Counted from the first letter of the stretch, positions 1 to 5,689 are shown. The stretch is 7,309 nucleotides of DNA from an uncultured Pseudoflavonifractor sp. (GCA_904419835.1 CAJFTA010000079.1:1-7309); one strand, 5' to 3'. A program made the numbers and translations. Notes: a model not told the origin generated them from the letters alone.

Positions 1-1
1 C

Positions 2-54
2 TCATGAAATTTTTGCCGACAATTTCATCAGAAATCGAGGTGAAAATTTCATGA
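2..54. repeat. Inverted-repeat structured element at left edge
   Basis: TCATGAAATTTT at 2-13 is exactly complementary to AAAATTTCATGA at 43-54, a 12-bp perfect pairing. Inside it, ATTTC (22-26) and GAAAT (31-35) can form a second small hairpin with a 4-base loop. No credible coding sequence with a ribosome site lies here. It may be the tail of a transcript from the left or part of a dispersed structured repeat. The pairing is seen directly; any function is inference. Confidence 0.5.
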
Positions 55-61
55 AGCTCCT

Positions 62-91
62 TCGAAAAAGTGGCGGAAGCCACTTTTTCGA
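62..91. repeat. Perfect 13-bp hairpin with GGAA loop
   Basis: The arms at 62-74 and 79-91 pair perfectly over 13 bp around a GGAA loop, a GNRA-type tetraloop that makes RNA hairpins very stable. The A-rich left arm and T-rich right arm would let it act as a weak terminator in either direction. It lies between the first inverted repeat and the GC-rich terminator, so three hairpins stand in series. Confidence 0.6.
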
Positions 92-97
92 CAGACT

Positions 98-127
98 GAG
101 CGCCGGGCATCCGCCCGGCGCTCTTTT
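98..127 (+). terminator. Intrinsic terminator upstream of sfsA
   Basis: An 11-bp perfect GC-rich stem (98-108 with 113-123) closes a 4-base ATCC loop and is followed by four T residues. This is a classical rho-independent terminator. It probably ends a transcript entering from beyond the left edge and insulates sfsA. Confidence 0.75.
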
Positions 128-150
128 CCCGTCCCGGCGGAGCATGATGG

Positions 151-179
151 TTTCCATCTTGGCCGGGCTGTGGTATCAT
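151..179 (+). promoter_or_regulatory. Predicted sfsA promoter (TTTCCA-N17-TATCAT, extended -10)
   Basis: A -35-like TTTCCA (151-156) is separated by 17 bp from TATCAT (174-179). The -10 box is preceded by TGG, fitting the TGn extended -10 form. Transcription would begin near 186, right at the AAGGAGG ribosome site (187-193), giving an unusually short leader of about 15 bases. No start-site data were available, so this rests on motif match only. Confidence 0.5.
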
Positions 180-200
180 ATTCCGGAAGGAGGTGAGGCC

Positions 201-926
201 ATGCGCTATCACCACATCAGCCGGGGGACCTTCCTGGCCCGGCCCAACCGGTTTATTGCGCATATAGCCCTGGAGGGACAGGAGAAAACCGGAGATTTTG
301 TAATATGCCATGTGAAAAATACGGGGCGTTGTCGGGAGCTGCTGATTCCCGGCGCCACGGTCTACCTGGAGAAGAGTACCAATCCGGCACGAAAGACCGC
401 TTACGACCTCGTCGCGGTGGAAAAGGGCAGCGCGAAGGGCGGTCAGGGGACCCTCATCAATATGGACGCCCAGGCCCCAAATCAGGTGTTTGCCCAGTGG
501 GCCAGGTCGGGAGAATTCCGGCCCGGGCTGACTCTGCTCCAGGGAGAGAAAACATGGGGGAATTCCAGGTTTGATTTTTACTATGAGTATTCTGAAAATG
601 GGGAGATTCGCCGGGGCTTCGTGGAGGTAAAGGGGGTCACCCTGGAGCGGGACGGGGCGGTCTACTTTCCGGACGCCCCCACCGAGCGGGGCGTGAAGCA
701 CCTGGAGGAGCTGATGGCCTGCCGGGCCGCCGGATATGAGGCGGCGGTGTGCTTTGTCATCCAGATGGAGCGAGCGGCCTTCTTTTCACCCAACGACCTG
801 ACCCATCCCGCCTTTGGGGACGCGCTCCGCCGGGCCCGGGCGGCCGGGGTGGAGGTGCTGGCCCGCGCCTGCCATGTGACACCCGACAGCCTGACCATGG
901 CGGGGGCGGTGGAGGTACGGCTGTAA
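201..926 (+). CDS. sfsA: SfsA family protein (DNA/RNA nuclease, sugar fermentation stimulation protein)
   Basis: A 241-residue protein of the SfsA family, full length for the family. In this family an N-terminal OB-like nucleic-acid binding domain precedes a PD-(D/E)XK-type nuclease domain. Visible hallmarks are HVKNTGRCRELLIPG (residues 37-51), NSRFDF with Asp125, EVKGVTL with Glu142 and Lys144, and FPDAPTERGVKHL (156-168). Asp125, Glu142 and Lys144 match the expected nuclease residues. The ATG at 201 is preferred over an upstream in-frame ATG at 51 because AAGGAGG lies 7 bases before it, family homology begins there, and the upstream extension would run through two hairpins. The family was first named in E. 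coli for an effect on maltose metabolism, and its cellular role is still unclear. The gene is monocistronic, with its own promoter and terminator. Confidence 0.93.
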   Translation: MRYHHISRGTFLARPNRFIAHIALEGQEKTGDFVICHVKNTGRCRELLIPGATVYLEKSTNPARKTAYDLVAVEKGSAKGGQGTLINMDAQAPNQVFAQWARSGEFRPGLTLLQGEKTWGNSRFDFYYEYSENGEIRRGFVEVKGVTLERDGAVYFPDAPTERGVKHLEELMACRAAGYEAAVCFVIQMERAAFFSPNDLTHPAFGDALRRARAAGVEVLARACHVTPDSLTMAGAVEVRL

Positions 927-939
927 GAGCGGAATATGC

Positions 940-974
940 GGGGCGCGCCTCAGGAAAAGGCGCGCCCCTTTTTT
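940..974 (+). terminator. Intrinsic terminator of sfsA
   Basis: An 11-bp perfect GC stem (940-950 with 958-968) with a 7-base loop is followed directly by six T residues. It starts 14 bases after the sfsA stop codon. This is a strong, typical rho-independent terminator. Confidence 0.9.
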
Positions 975-1006
975 GCGCCCATCCGGGCGGATCAAGGCGG
1001 GCGCCG

Positions 1007-1034
1007 TGTGCAGGTCAGGCGCCCGTCTGTGCAG
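1007..1034 (+). promoter_or_regulatory. Direct repeat TGTGCAG x2, candidate LytTR operator
   Basis: TGTGCAG occurs at 1007-1013 and again at 1028-1034, exactly 21 bp start to start, or two helical turns. LytTR domains are known to bind pairs of short direct repeats with this kind of spacing, as AgrA does. The pair ends 16 bp before the -35 of the LytTR gene, a position suited to activation. Autoregulation is inferred. Confidence 0.45.
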
Positions 1035-1050
1035 CTTGCGTCTTGAGGGC

Positions 1051-1079
1051 TTGCGCCGGCCGGGGCGAGCGGGTACAAT
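1051..1079 (+). promoter_or_regulatory. Predicted promoter of the LytTR-DUF3021 unit (TTGCGC-N17-TACAAT)
   Basis: TTGCGC at 1051-1056 and TACAAT at 1074-1079 are separated by 17 bp and lie 40 bp upstream of the LytTR start codon. A 12-bp perfect palindrome, TTGCAGCTGCAA (1084-1095), sits at the expected start of transcription and could be a further protein-binding site. Confidence 0.6.
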
Positions 1080-1118
1080 GCAGTTGCAGCTGCAAGGACC
1101 ACACAAGGAGGTGCGCAT

Positions 1119-1559
1119 ATGCAGATCCACATCCAGGAGGACCCCGGACTGGCGGAGACCGAGGTGGTGATCCGCTGTCCGCGGACGGACGGTCAGGTGG
1201 CGCGGATGCTGGCGCTGCTGCGGGTGTTTGATCAGAAGCTGACCGGCGTCCGGGACGGAGAGACCTTCCTGCTGGAGGCGGCAGAGGTGCTCTATATCGA
1301 CACGGTGGACAGGCGGACCTTTCTCTACACGGCCGGCGGCGTATATGAGACGCCGCTGAAGCTGTATGAGCTCTCGGACCGCCTGGCGTCTGTGGACTTT
1401 TTCCGGGCGGGCAAGTCTGTGGTGGTCAATTTCCGGCAGATCCAGTCCCTGCGGCCTGAGCTGGGGGGCAGAATGCGGCTTACCATGTCAAACGGCGAGC
1501 TGGTGTTCGTGTCCCGGCAGTATGTGCCGGAGGTCAGGCGGAGACTGGGCCTGCTCTGA
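1119..1559 (+). CDS. LytTR family transcriptional regulator (stand-alone)
   Basis: A 146-residue DNA-binding regulator made of one LytTR domain, without the response-regulator receiver domain seen in AgrA or LytR. After a short N-terminal segment (1-45), the LytTR domain covers about residues 46-146. It includes EVLYIDTVDRRTFLYT, the KLYELSDRL helix, FFRAGKSVVVNFRQIQSLRP (94-113), and a C-terminal GELVFVSRQYVPEVRRRL typical of the family's last strand and helix. AAGGAGGTG (1105-1113) supports the start. The gene ends 24 bases before a DUF3021 membrane protein, a common pairing in Firmicutes. By analogy with LytTR regulatory systems such as HdrRM and BrsRM of streptococci, the membrane partner may restrain the regulator; here that is inference. 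Target genes are unknown. The direct repeats upstream suggest autoregulation. Confidence 0.9.
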   Translation: MQIHIQEDPGLAETEVVIRCPRTDGQVARMLALLRVFDQKLTGVRDGETFLLEAAEVLYIDTVDRRTFLYTAGGVYETPLKLYELSDRLASVDFFRAGKSVVVNFRQIQSLRPELGGRMRLTMSNGELVFVSRQYVPEVRRRLGLL

Positions 1560-1583
1560 GCGGTGCGGAAAGGAGTAAGCGGT

Positions 1584-2027
1584 ATGAAAGCCTTTTTTTC
1601 TCATCTTGCCGGCGTCAAGACGGCGGCATGCCTGTGCTACACGGCCAGCATGCTGGCCTACGGGGCGGTCTGCCTCGCCATGGGGCTGGAGACTGTGGAG
1701 GTCATGATGGTATTTCAGCTGGGCCTGGTGTGCCTGCTGTGCGGCGCGATTCAGTATATTCTGTTCTCCGGCGCCGTGGTGCGCGCCATGCCCTACGGCC
1801 GCCGGGTGGCCCTGGCTCTGCCCGCATTTCTGGCGGTGGCGGCGGGCGCGGGCGTCCTGTTTTCCTGGTTCCCCGCCGCGGACTGGCGGGGGTGGGCGAT
1901 TTTCCTGGCCGTCTTTCTGGCGGCCTTCGCCGCCATCCTGGCCGGGTTTGAGATCTATGCACGCATTACCGGACAGCGCTACGACGCCCTTTTGGCGCGC
2001 TACAAGGAGGAACACGGGGAGAAGTAG
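1584..2027 (+). CDS. DUF3021 family membrane protein
   Basis: A 147-residue integral membrane protein with four predicted helices at roughly residues 14-35, 42-63, 76-96 and 104-126. A short charged C-terminal tail (ITGQRYDALLARYKEEHGEK) is probably cytoplasmic. Size, topology and position just after a stand-alone LytTR regulator match the DUF3021 family. The start ATG at 1584 is chosen over an in-frame ATG 21 bases upstream because the AAGGAG site (1570-1575) sits 8 bases before it. The two genes are almost certainly co-transcribed. The biochemical function of the family is not established; a role as sensor, inhibitor or anchor for the LytTR protein is plausible. The identification rests on topology and context more than on a sharp motif. 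Confidence 0.8.
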   Translation: MKAFFSHLAGVKTAACLCYTASMLAYGAVCLAMGLETVEVMMVFQLGLVCLLCGAIQYILFSGAVVRAMPYGRRVALALPAFLAVAAGAGVLFSWFPAADWRGWAIFLAVFLAAFAAILAGFEIYARITGQRYDALLARYKEEHGEK

Positions 2028-2094
2028 ATATTTGAGGGCAGGAAGTGCCATTTGACAGGCGAAAAGGCAAAATCAAGGCACAAAATTATGAAAA

Positions 2095-2137
2095 TACAAC
2101 AGCGGTACGGACTTGCGCAGTCCGTACCGCTGTTGTA
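2095..2137. repeat. 19-bp perfect inverted repeat overlapping a promoter
   Basis: Bases 2095-2113 are exactly complementary to 2119-2137 (19 bp) around a 5-base loop. On the + strand it is followed by TAATAAAAATT, which is not a good U-tract. On the reverse strand the flank reads TTTTCATAATTTT, more terminator-like. It may end the LytTR-DUF3021 transcript, serve as an operator, or both. The right arm forms the -35/-10 spacer of the next promoter. Confidence 0.75.
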
Positions 2138-2141
2138 TAAT
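2113..2141 (+). promoter_or_regulatory. Predicted promoter of GNAT-SGNH unit (TTGCGC-N17-TATAAT)
   Basis: TTGCGC (2113-2118) and a consensus TATAAT (2136-2141) are spaced by 17 bp. The -35 hexamer is identical to that of the LytTR promoter. The start would be near 2148, leaving a leader of about 35 bases with a GGGAGG ribosome site (2169-2174). The whole element is embedded in the large inverted repeat: the -35 covers the loop and the -10 touches the end of the right arm. Confidence 0.65.
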
Positions 2142-2182
2142 AAAAATTCATCCAATACAAAATAGAGCGGGAGGAACAGGCC

Positions 2183-2896
2183 ATGCAGCCTGAGCTGGAG
2201 ATCATCACAAAGGAGATCCCGACCAAAGGGAAGGGATACATGTATATCCGCCGGTGCTGGCCCGACCAGGTGGACAGCCTGATCCGGCAGGGCGCCCGGA
2301 GCCTGCTGCTCCAGGGCGCCACAGAGATCTACGCCGCGTCCAAGGACCCGGCGGCGCCGCTGGCGGAAGGCAGCGGAGAGGGCTACCGTCTGGAGTTTCG
2401 CTACGATATGCTCCGCCTGGAGCGGACCCTGGACGGAACTGTTCCACAGCCGGAGGGAAGGCTGAACCTGGAGCCCCTGAGTCGGGAGAAGGTGGGCCAG
2501 TGGCTGGCGCTGTACAACGAGTGCTTTTTCGACGTGCCCAACTCCGCAACCTTCGGCCGCAACGACCTGGAGCGGGTCCAGGCGGAGGGCAGCCGCTGCG
2601 GGCTGGCCCTGCTGAACGGCGAGCCGGTAGGGGTTTATCTGCTGGGGTTCCAGGAGGCTGACCCGGAGATCGAAGGCATCGGCCTGTGCAAGGACTTCCG
2701 GGGCAGGGGCCTGGGCCGGGAGCTGCTGCTCTCGCTGATGGCGCTTCTGGCGGAAGAGGGGTACAAGCGGACCTGGCTGAGCGTCTCCACCTCCAATATC
2801 CAGGCCTATCCCCTCTATCAGTCGGCGGGCTTTGTCCAGACCCGGCTGCTGTCCCACTGGTATCAGGTGATCTCCGAGGGGGATCTGCTGGCCTGA
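2183..2896 (+). CDS. GNAT family N-acetyltransferase
   Basis: A 237-residue protein whose C-terminal half (about residues 94-235) is a GNAT acyl-CoA N-acyltransferase domain. The acetyl-CoA pyrophosphate-binding motif A is clear: IEGIGLCKDFRGRGLGREL with RGRGLG at 173-178. It is followed by motif B-like SVSTSNIQAYPLYQSAGFVQT (200-220). The N-terminal part (1-93) is less conserved and may be a degenerate second GNAT-like or substrate domain. The product would be a soluble cytoplasmic enzyme moving an acetyl group from acetyl-CoA to an amine; the acceptor cannot be predicted. GGGAGG lies 8 bases before the start. It is followed after 35 bases by the SGNH-fold gene, probably on the same transcript. 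Confidence 0.88.
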   Translation: MQPELEIITKEIPTKGKGYMYIRRCWPDQVDSLIRQGARSLLLQGATEIYAASKDPAAPLAEGSGEGYRLEFRYDMLRLERTLDGTVPQPEGRLNLEPLSREKVGQWLALYNECFFDVPNSATFGRNDLERVQAEGSRCGLALLNGEPVGVYLLGFQEADPEIEGIGLCKDFRGRGLGRELLLSLMALLAEEGYKRTWLSVSTSNIQAYPLYQSAGFVQTRLLSHWYQVISEGDLLA

Positions 2897-2931
2897 CGGG
2901 CAGCGGGATACAGAGAGAAAAAGGTGAGTGT

Positions 2932-3522
2932 GTGAATCGGACCATTGTGGCCCTGGGGGACGGGAACACCCGTTACTTCCTGGGAGATGAGGGAAAATGC
3001 GGCCCTCTGGAGCAGGCGTGGCCTGCCCAGATGGAGGCCATTCTGGCCGCACTGGGGGCCAAGACCGCGGTGCGGAACGAGGGCGTACCCGGCGAGACGG
3101 CGGCTGACGCCAGGGAGAAGTTTGCCGCCCGGAGCGCCGGGGCCAAGCTGTGTATTTTGGGCTTTGGCATGGAGGACATCCGCCGGCCCGAGCGGACCAT
3201 GGTGTCCTATCTGGCCGAGATGGAGGATATGTTCCGCCAGGCCAGGGAGCAGGGGATGGGGATCATTGCCCTGGGCATTCCCTGGTTTGACAAGAATTAC
3301 GCCGGGGAGCTGGTGCAGACCCGGCTGCCCAAGTGGAACGCCGGCCTGAGCCGGCTGTGCGAGGCGTGCGGGGTGCCCTTTGTGGACCTGTACCAGGCCC
3401 TTGGGGATGACCCGGACCGGTGGTACGGCGAGCGGAAGCTGCCCCGGCACAATCTGTCCGCCGCAGGAGAGCGGAAGGTGGCCGAGCTGGTGCTCCCCCT
3501 GGCCCTGCGGATGCTGCAGTAA
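2932..3522 (+). CDS. SGNH/GDSL-hydrolase-fold protein with degenerate catalytic residues
   Basis: A 196-residue cytoplasmic-type protein starting at GTG, with AAGGTG (2921-2926) as ribosome site; no nearer ATG fits. The order of SGNH-fold blocks is readable. Block I is ALGDGNT (7-13), block II VRNEGVPGETA (48-57), block III LGFGMED (76-82) and block V LPRHNLSAAGERKVAEL (170-186). However, the nucleophile serine of GDS is glycine (Gly11). The block III Asn of the G-x-N-D motif is Glu81, and the Asp three residues before His173 is Leu170. Only the block II Gly and the His remain of the usual set. It may therefore be a non-hydrolytic member or use altered chemistry. No signal peptide is visible. 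Probably co-transcribed with the GNAT gene, hinting at an acylated small substrate. Fold confidence is good; activity is doubtful. Confidence 0.75.
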   Translation: MNRTIVALGDGNTRYFLGDEGKCGPLEQAWPAQMEAILAALGAKTAVRNEGVPGETAADAREKFAARSAGAKLCILGFGMEDIRRPERTMVSYLAEMEDMFRQAREQGMGIIALGIPWFDKNYAGELVQTRLPKWNAGLSRLCEACGVPFVDLYQALGDDPDRWYGERKLPRHNLSAAGERKVAELVLPLALRMLQ

Positions 3523-3523
3523 A

Positions 3524-3922
3524 TCAGGACAAGCTCAGGGGCTCCAGATTCCGGGCAATTCCCCAGAGCAGGAGGACGGCCGCCATGCCCCACACCAGGG
3601 CGGACTCCCCTCTGCTGAAGGCGGACCGCCCGGTTTTTACATACCGGGCCGCCTGACGGGCCAGCAGCGCCGCCAGAACGGGCAGCAGAAGCAGCAGCAC
3701 CGGGTTGGCGGCCCAGGCGGCGGAGAGATCCAGCGTCAGCAGCGCCAGGCACATCCGGGTGACTCCGCAGCCGGGACACAGCAGGCCCGTGAGCGCATGG
3801 AACGGGCAAGGGATGGAAAGACCAGTCAGCCCGGCAAAAACAGCATAGGCGAGCCCGATCCCCAGGATCAGGCCCGCCTGCAGAAGCAGCCGTCTCAGAC
3901 GATGCTTCGCCTCAGAAGTCAT
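3524..3922 (-). CDS. DUF2752 family membrane protein
   Basis: A 132-residue membrane protein of the DUF2752 family. The diagnostic motif is IPCPFHALTGLLCPGCGVTRM at about residues 37-57, with Cys39, Cys49 and Cys52 and the CPGCGxTR signature. Predicted helices lie near 13-33, 74-94 and 106-124, with a weaker hydrophobic stretch after the motif. The cysteine set suggests metal or redox chemistry, but no function is established for the family. Its start codon overlaps the end of the preceding DUF4234 gene by 11 bases and has no strong ribosome site, so translation is probably coupled. Its stop lies one base from the stop of the convergent SGNH-fold gene, leaving no room for a terminator between them. 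Confidence 0.87.
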   Translation of the reverse strand: MTSEAKHRLRRLLLQAGLILGIGLAYAVFAGLTGLSIPCPFHALTGLLCPGCGVTRMCLALLTLDLSAAWAANPVLLLLLPVLAALLARQAARYVKTGRSAFSRGESALVWGMAAVLLLWGIARNLEPLSLS

Positions 3923-4265
3923 CGCCGCTGAAGTAGTACTTGTTCAGCTCGCTCTGAATCAGGGCCCAGGAGATGATGGACAGACCGAAAATGGACAGAA
4001 CCAGGTAGATGACAGCCTGGCTGCCGGTGGGGACGCCCCGCTGGGCCCGGGCAATGTCCAGCTTTTCACCCATCTTGTAGGACCAGTAGATGCTGTAAAT
4101 GCCGCAGGTAATGAGGGTGAACACCAGAGCCATGCCGCCGCTGGTGCGGCCCATGCCGGTGACCTCGGTGGAGTCGTCGGTGAGGCAGACCATCCAGTAG
4201 AGACCGTAGATGCCGCAGGTGATGATGGTAAGAACAATGCAGATGGCAACGCTGCGCTGATGCAT
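3912..4265 (-). CDS. DUF4234 family membrane protein with internal repeats
   Basis: A 117-residue membrane protein of the DUF4234 type. It is built from repeated helical units: IVLTIITCGIYGLYWMVCLTD (10-30) and LVFTLITCGIYSIYWSYKMGE (47-67) both carry TCGIYxxYW. A third, more divergent copy is IYLVLSIFGLSIISWALIQSELN (86-108). The ATG at 4265 is chosen over one 63 bases upstream because GGAGGAAG precedes it and the extension would cross the promoter -10. It is the first gene of a two-gene reverse operon with the DUF2752 protein. Function is unknown; small multi-helix proteins of this sort are usually placed in the cytoplasmic membrane. The hydrophilic loop between repeats 1 and 2 (TDDSTEVTGMGRTSGG) may be functional. 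Confidence 0.85.
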   Translation of the reverse strand: MHQRSVAICIVLTIITCGIYGLYWMVCLTDDSTEVTGMGRTSGGMALVFTLITCGIYSIYWSYKMGEKLDIARAQRGVPTGSQAVIYLVLSIFGLSIISWALIQSELNKYYFSGDDF

Positions 4266-4299
4266 ATAGCTTCCTCCATTCCGGTTGTTTTCTGCCTCC

Positions 4300-4328
4300 A
4301 GTATAGAGGATATGGGGAAGAATTGCAA
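4300..4328 (-). promoter_or_regulatory. Predicted promoter of DUF4234-DUF2752 operon (TTGCAA-N17-TATACT)
   Basis: Read on the reverse strand, TTGCAA (4328-4323) and TATACT (4305-4300) are spaced by 17 bp, with the start codon 34 bases further on. The -35 lies inside a 10-bp perfect palindrome, AATTGCAATT (4321-4330). No equally good promoter was found on the + strand for the divergent asparaginase gene. Confidence 0.65.
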
Positions 4329-4360
4329 TTAAGAAATCCTTAAAAGAGGGATACGGATTC

Positions 4361-5368
4361 ATGAAAAAGGTTTTGCTTCTCACCACCGGGGGCACCATCG
4401 CCTCCCGGCCCACGGAGGAGGGCCTGGCCCCCGGACTGGACGGCGGCGGCATGGCCGCGCGGCTGTACGGCCTGACGGACAGCTATGCCCTCACCGTCCG
4501 CGATCTGCTGAGCATGGACTCCTCCAACATCCAGCCTGAGGAGTGGCAGGTTATCGCCCGGGCGGTGTACGAGAGCAGGGGGGATTTTGACGGCATCGTC
4601 ATCACCCACGGCACCGACACCATGGCCTACACCGCCTCGGTGCTCTCCTTCATGCTCCGGGGCATTGAGATTCCGGTGGTGCTCACCGGCTCCCAGCTGC
4701 CCATCGAGCACCCCCTCACAGACGGGCTGGAGAACCTGCGCACCGCTTTTGCCATGGCCTCCTCCGGCGTGGGCGGGGTATTCGTGGCCTTTGACCGGAA
4801 GGTGATTCTGGGCTGCCGGGCGGTCAAGACCCGCACCACCGGCTTTGACGCGTTTGAGAGCGTCAACTGGCCCCTGGCCGCCCAGGCCAGCGCGGCCGGG
4901 CTGCTTCTGCGGCCTGAGGCGCTGCCCGCCCCCAGCGGGGAGCCCTGCGCACTGCGGGACGCCCTGTGCCGGGACGTGTTCCTCATCAAGCTGACCCCAG
5001 GGCTCAACCCGGAGATCTTCGACATGCTTTTGTCCATGCACTACCGGGGCGTGGTCATCGAGGCCTTCGGCGCCGGCGGGCTCCACTTCATCCGCCGGGA
5101 CCTCATCGCCAAGCTCCACGCCGCCGTCCAGGCGGGCATGGCGGTGGTGGTGTGCTCCCAGTGCCTCTACGAGCGCAGCGATTTCTCCCTCTACCAGGCC
5201 GGGCAGAAGGCCCTGGCCGAGGGGGTCATCCAGGGCTACGACATGACCACCGAGGCCGCTGTCACCAAGCTCATGTGGTGCCTGGGCCAGACCGGCGATC
5301 CGGAGCAGGTGCGGGCCCTCTTCGCCCGCAGCCTCTGCGGCGAGGTGACCGTGGACAAGGGAATCTGA
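4361..5368 (+). CDS. ansA: Type I L-asparaginase
   Basis: A 335-residue asparaginase that hydrolyses L-asparagine to aspartate and ammonia, of the cytoplasmic type I (AnsA) family. There is no signal peptide; the protein begins MKKVLLLTTGGTIAS directly. The first catalytic motif is TTGGTIAS (8-15, nucleophile Thr12). The second is HGTDTMAYTASVLSFML (83-99), with Thr85 and Asp86. MDSSNIQPEEW (52-62) and VLTGSQLPIEHPLTDG are also typical. Length agrees with the family at about 330-340 residues. The ribosome site AGAGGG (4345-4350) is 10 bases from the ATG. The gene is monocistronic, divergent from the DUF4234 operon and ended by a strong terminator. No aspartase or transporter gene adjoins it here. 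Confidence 0.95.
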   Translation: MKKVLLLTTGGTIASRPTEEGLAPGLDGGGMAARLYGLTDSYALTVRDLLSMDSSNIQPEEWQVIARAVYESRGDFDGIVITHGTDTMAYTASVLSFMLRGIEIPVVLTGSQLPIEHPLTDGLENLRTAFAMASSGVGGVFVAFDRKVILGCRAVKTRTTGFDAFESVNWPLAAQASAAGLLLRPEALPAPSGEPCALRDALCRDVFLIKLTPGLNPEIFDMLLSMHYRGVVIEAFGAGGLHFIRRDLIAKLHAAVQAGMAVVVCSQCLYERSDFSLYQAGQKALAEGVIQGYDMTTEAAVTKLMWCLGQTGDPEQVRALFARSLCGEVTVDKGI

Positions 5369-5378
5369 AATACGAGAT

Positions 5379-5423
5379 AAAAAGGCCGGCGGTGCAGTTC
5401 AGATACTGCGCCGCCGGCCTTTT
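5379..5423. terminator. Bidirectional intrinsic terminator (asparaginase / RHH genes)
   Basis: The arms around GGCCGGCGG (from 5384) and CCGCCGGCC (to 5419) pair over about 15 bp, with one G-T pair and an 8-base loop. Four T residues follow on the + strand. The left flank is five A residues, giving a T5 tract on the reverse strand. It can therefore end both the asparaginase transcript and the converging RHH transcript. Confidence 0.88.
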
Positions 5424-5451
5424 GTATGCTCAGGGACGGGGAGGCGGGAGG

Positions 5452-5640
5452 CTATTCCTGTCCCTCTTCCTCCTCCCGGAGATTTTCCAGGGCCACCTTT
5501 GTGGCCTCAATGACAAAGGCGGAAAAGGAGATTTTTGTCCCGCGGATAGCCTCCTCCACCTGGTCAATCACATAGTTGGGAAAGCGGATGTTCTTTGGGG
5601 TGGTCCCAGGCTCGGCGGGCAGCTTGAATTTTCTCGTCAT
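5452..5640 (-). CDS. Ribbon-helix-helix small DNA-binding protein, copy A
   Basis: A 62-residue protein with the profile of an Arc/MetJ-type ribbon-helix-helix protein, similar to those annotated as YlcI/YnfO family. A basic N-terminus (MTRKFKLPAEPGTTP) leads into a beta strand KNIRFPN (16-22). Helix A is YVIDQVEEAIRG (23-34) and helix B SFSAFVIEATKVALENL (38-54), with a very acidic tail REEEEGQE. RHH proteins bind DNA as dimers through the strand and act as repressors or antitoxins; no toxin gene adjoins. The start is the ATG preceded by GCAGGTGA; a longer reading has no supporting homology. It is the downstream copy of a tandem pair, with 48 of 62 residues identical to copy B. Confidence 0.82.
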   Translation of the reverse strand: MTRKFKLPAEPGTTPKNIRFPNYVIDQVEEAIRGTKISFSAFVIEATKVALENLREEEEGQE

Positions 5641-5689
5641 ACTATCACCTGCTGTACAGATATCCCTTTGTTTTGACGCGGAGGGCAGA

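Noticed and set aside
51..200. N-terminal extension of SfsA from the ATG at 51
   Set aside because: The extension runs through two hairpins and the terminator, has no family similarity, and the ATG at 201 has an excellent ribosome site.
2000..3052. 350-codon open frame on the reverse strand opposite the GNAT gene
   Set aside because: It is antisense to a clear GNAT domain, has no ribosome site or recognisable domain, and is Pro/Gln/Leu/Arg-rich as expected for a GC-rich shadow frame.
3620..3653. Hairpin near the 3' end of the SGNH-fold gene as its terminator
   Set aside because: GCCCGGT/ACCGGGC pairing exists at 3628-3649, but it lies inside the DUF2752 coding sequence and its T-run is in the loop, not after the stem.
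4281..4360. A + strand promoter for asparaginase
   Set aside because: Candidate boxes such as TTGTTT with GATATG, or TTGCAA with nothing at 17 bp, were too weak to annotate.
4340..5119. 259-codon open frame on the reverse strand opposite the asparaginase gene
   Set aside because: It is the shadow of a well-supported asparaginase with both catalytic motifs. The composition is Gly/His/Gln-rich and no family is recognisable.
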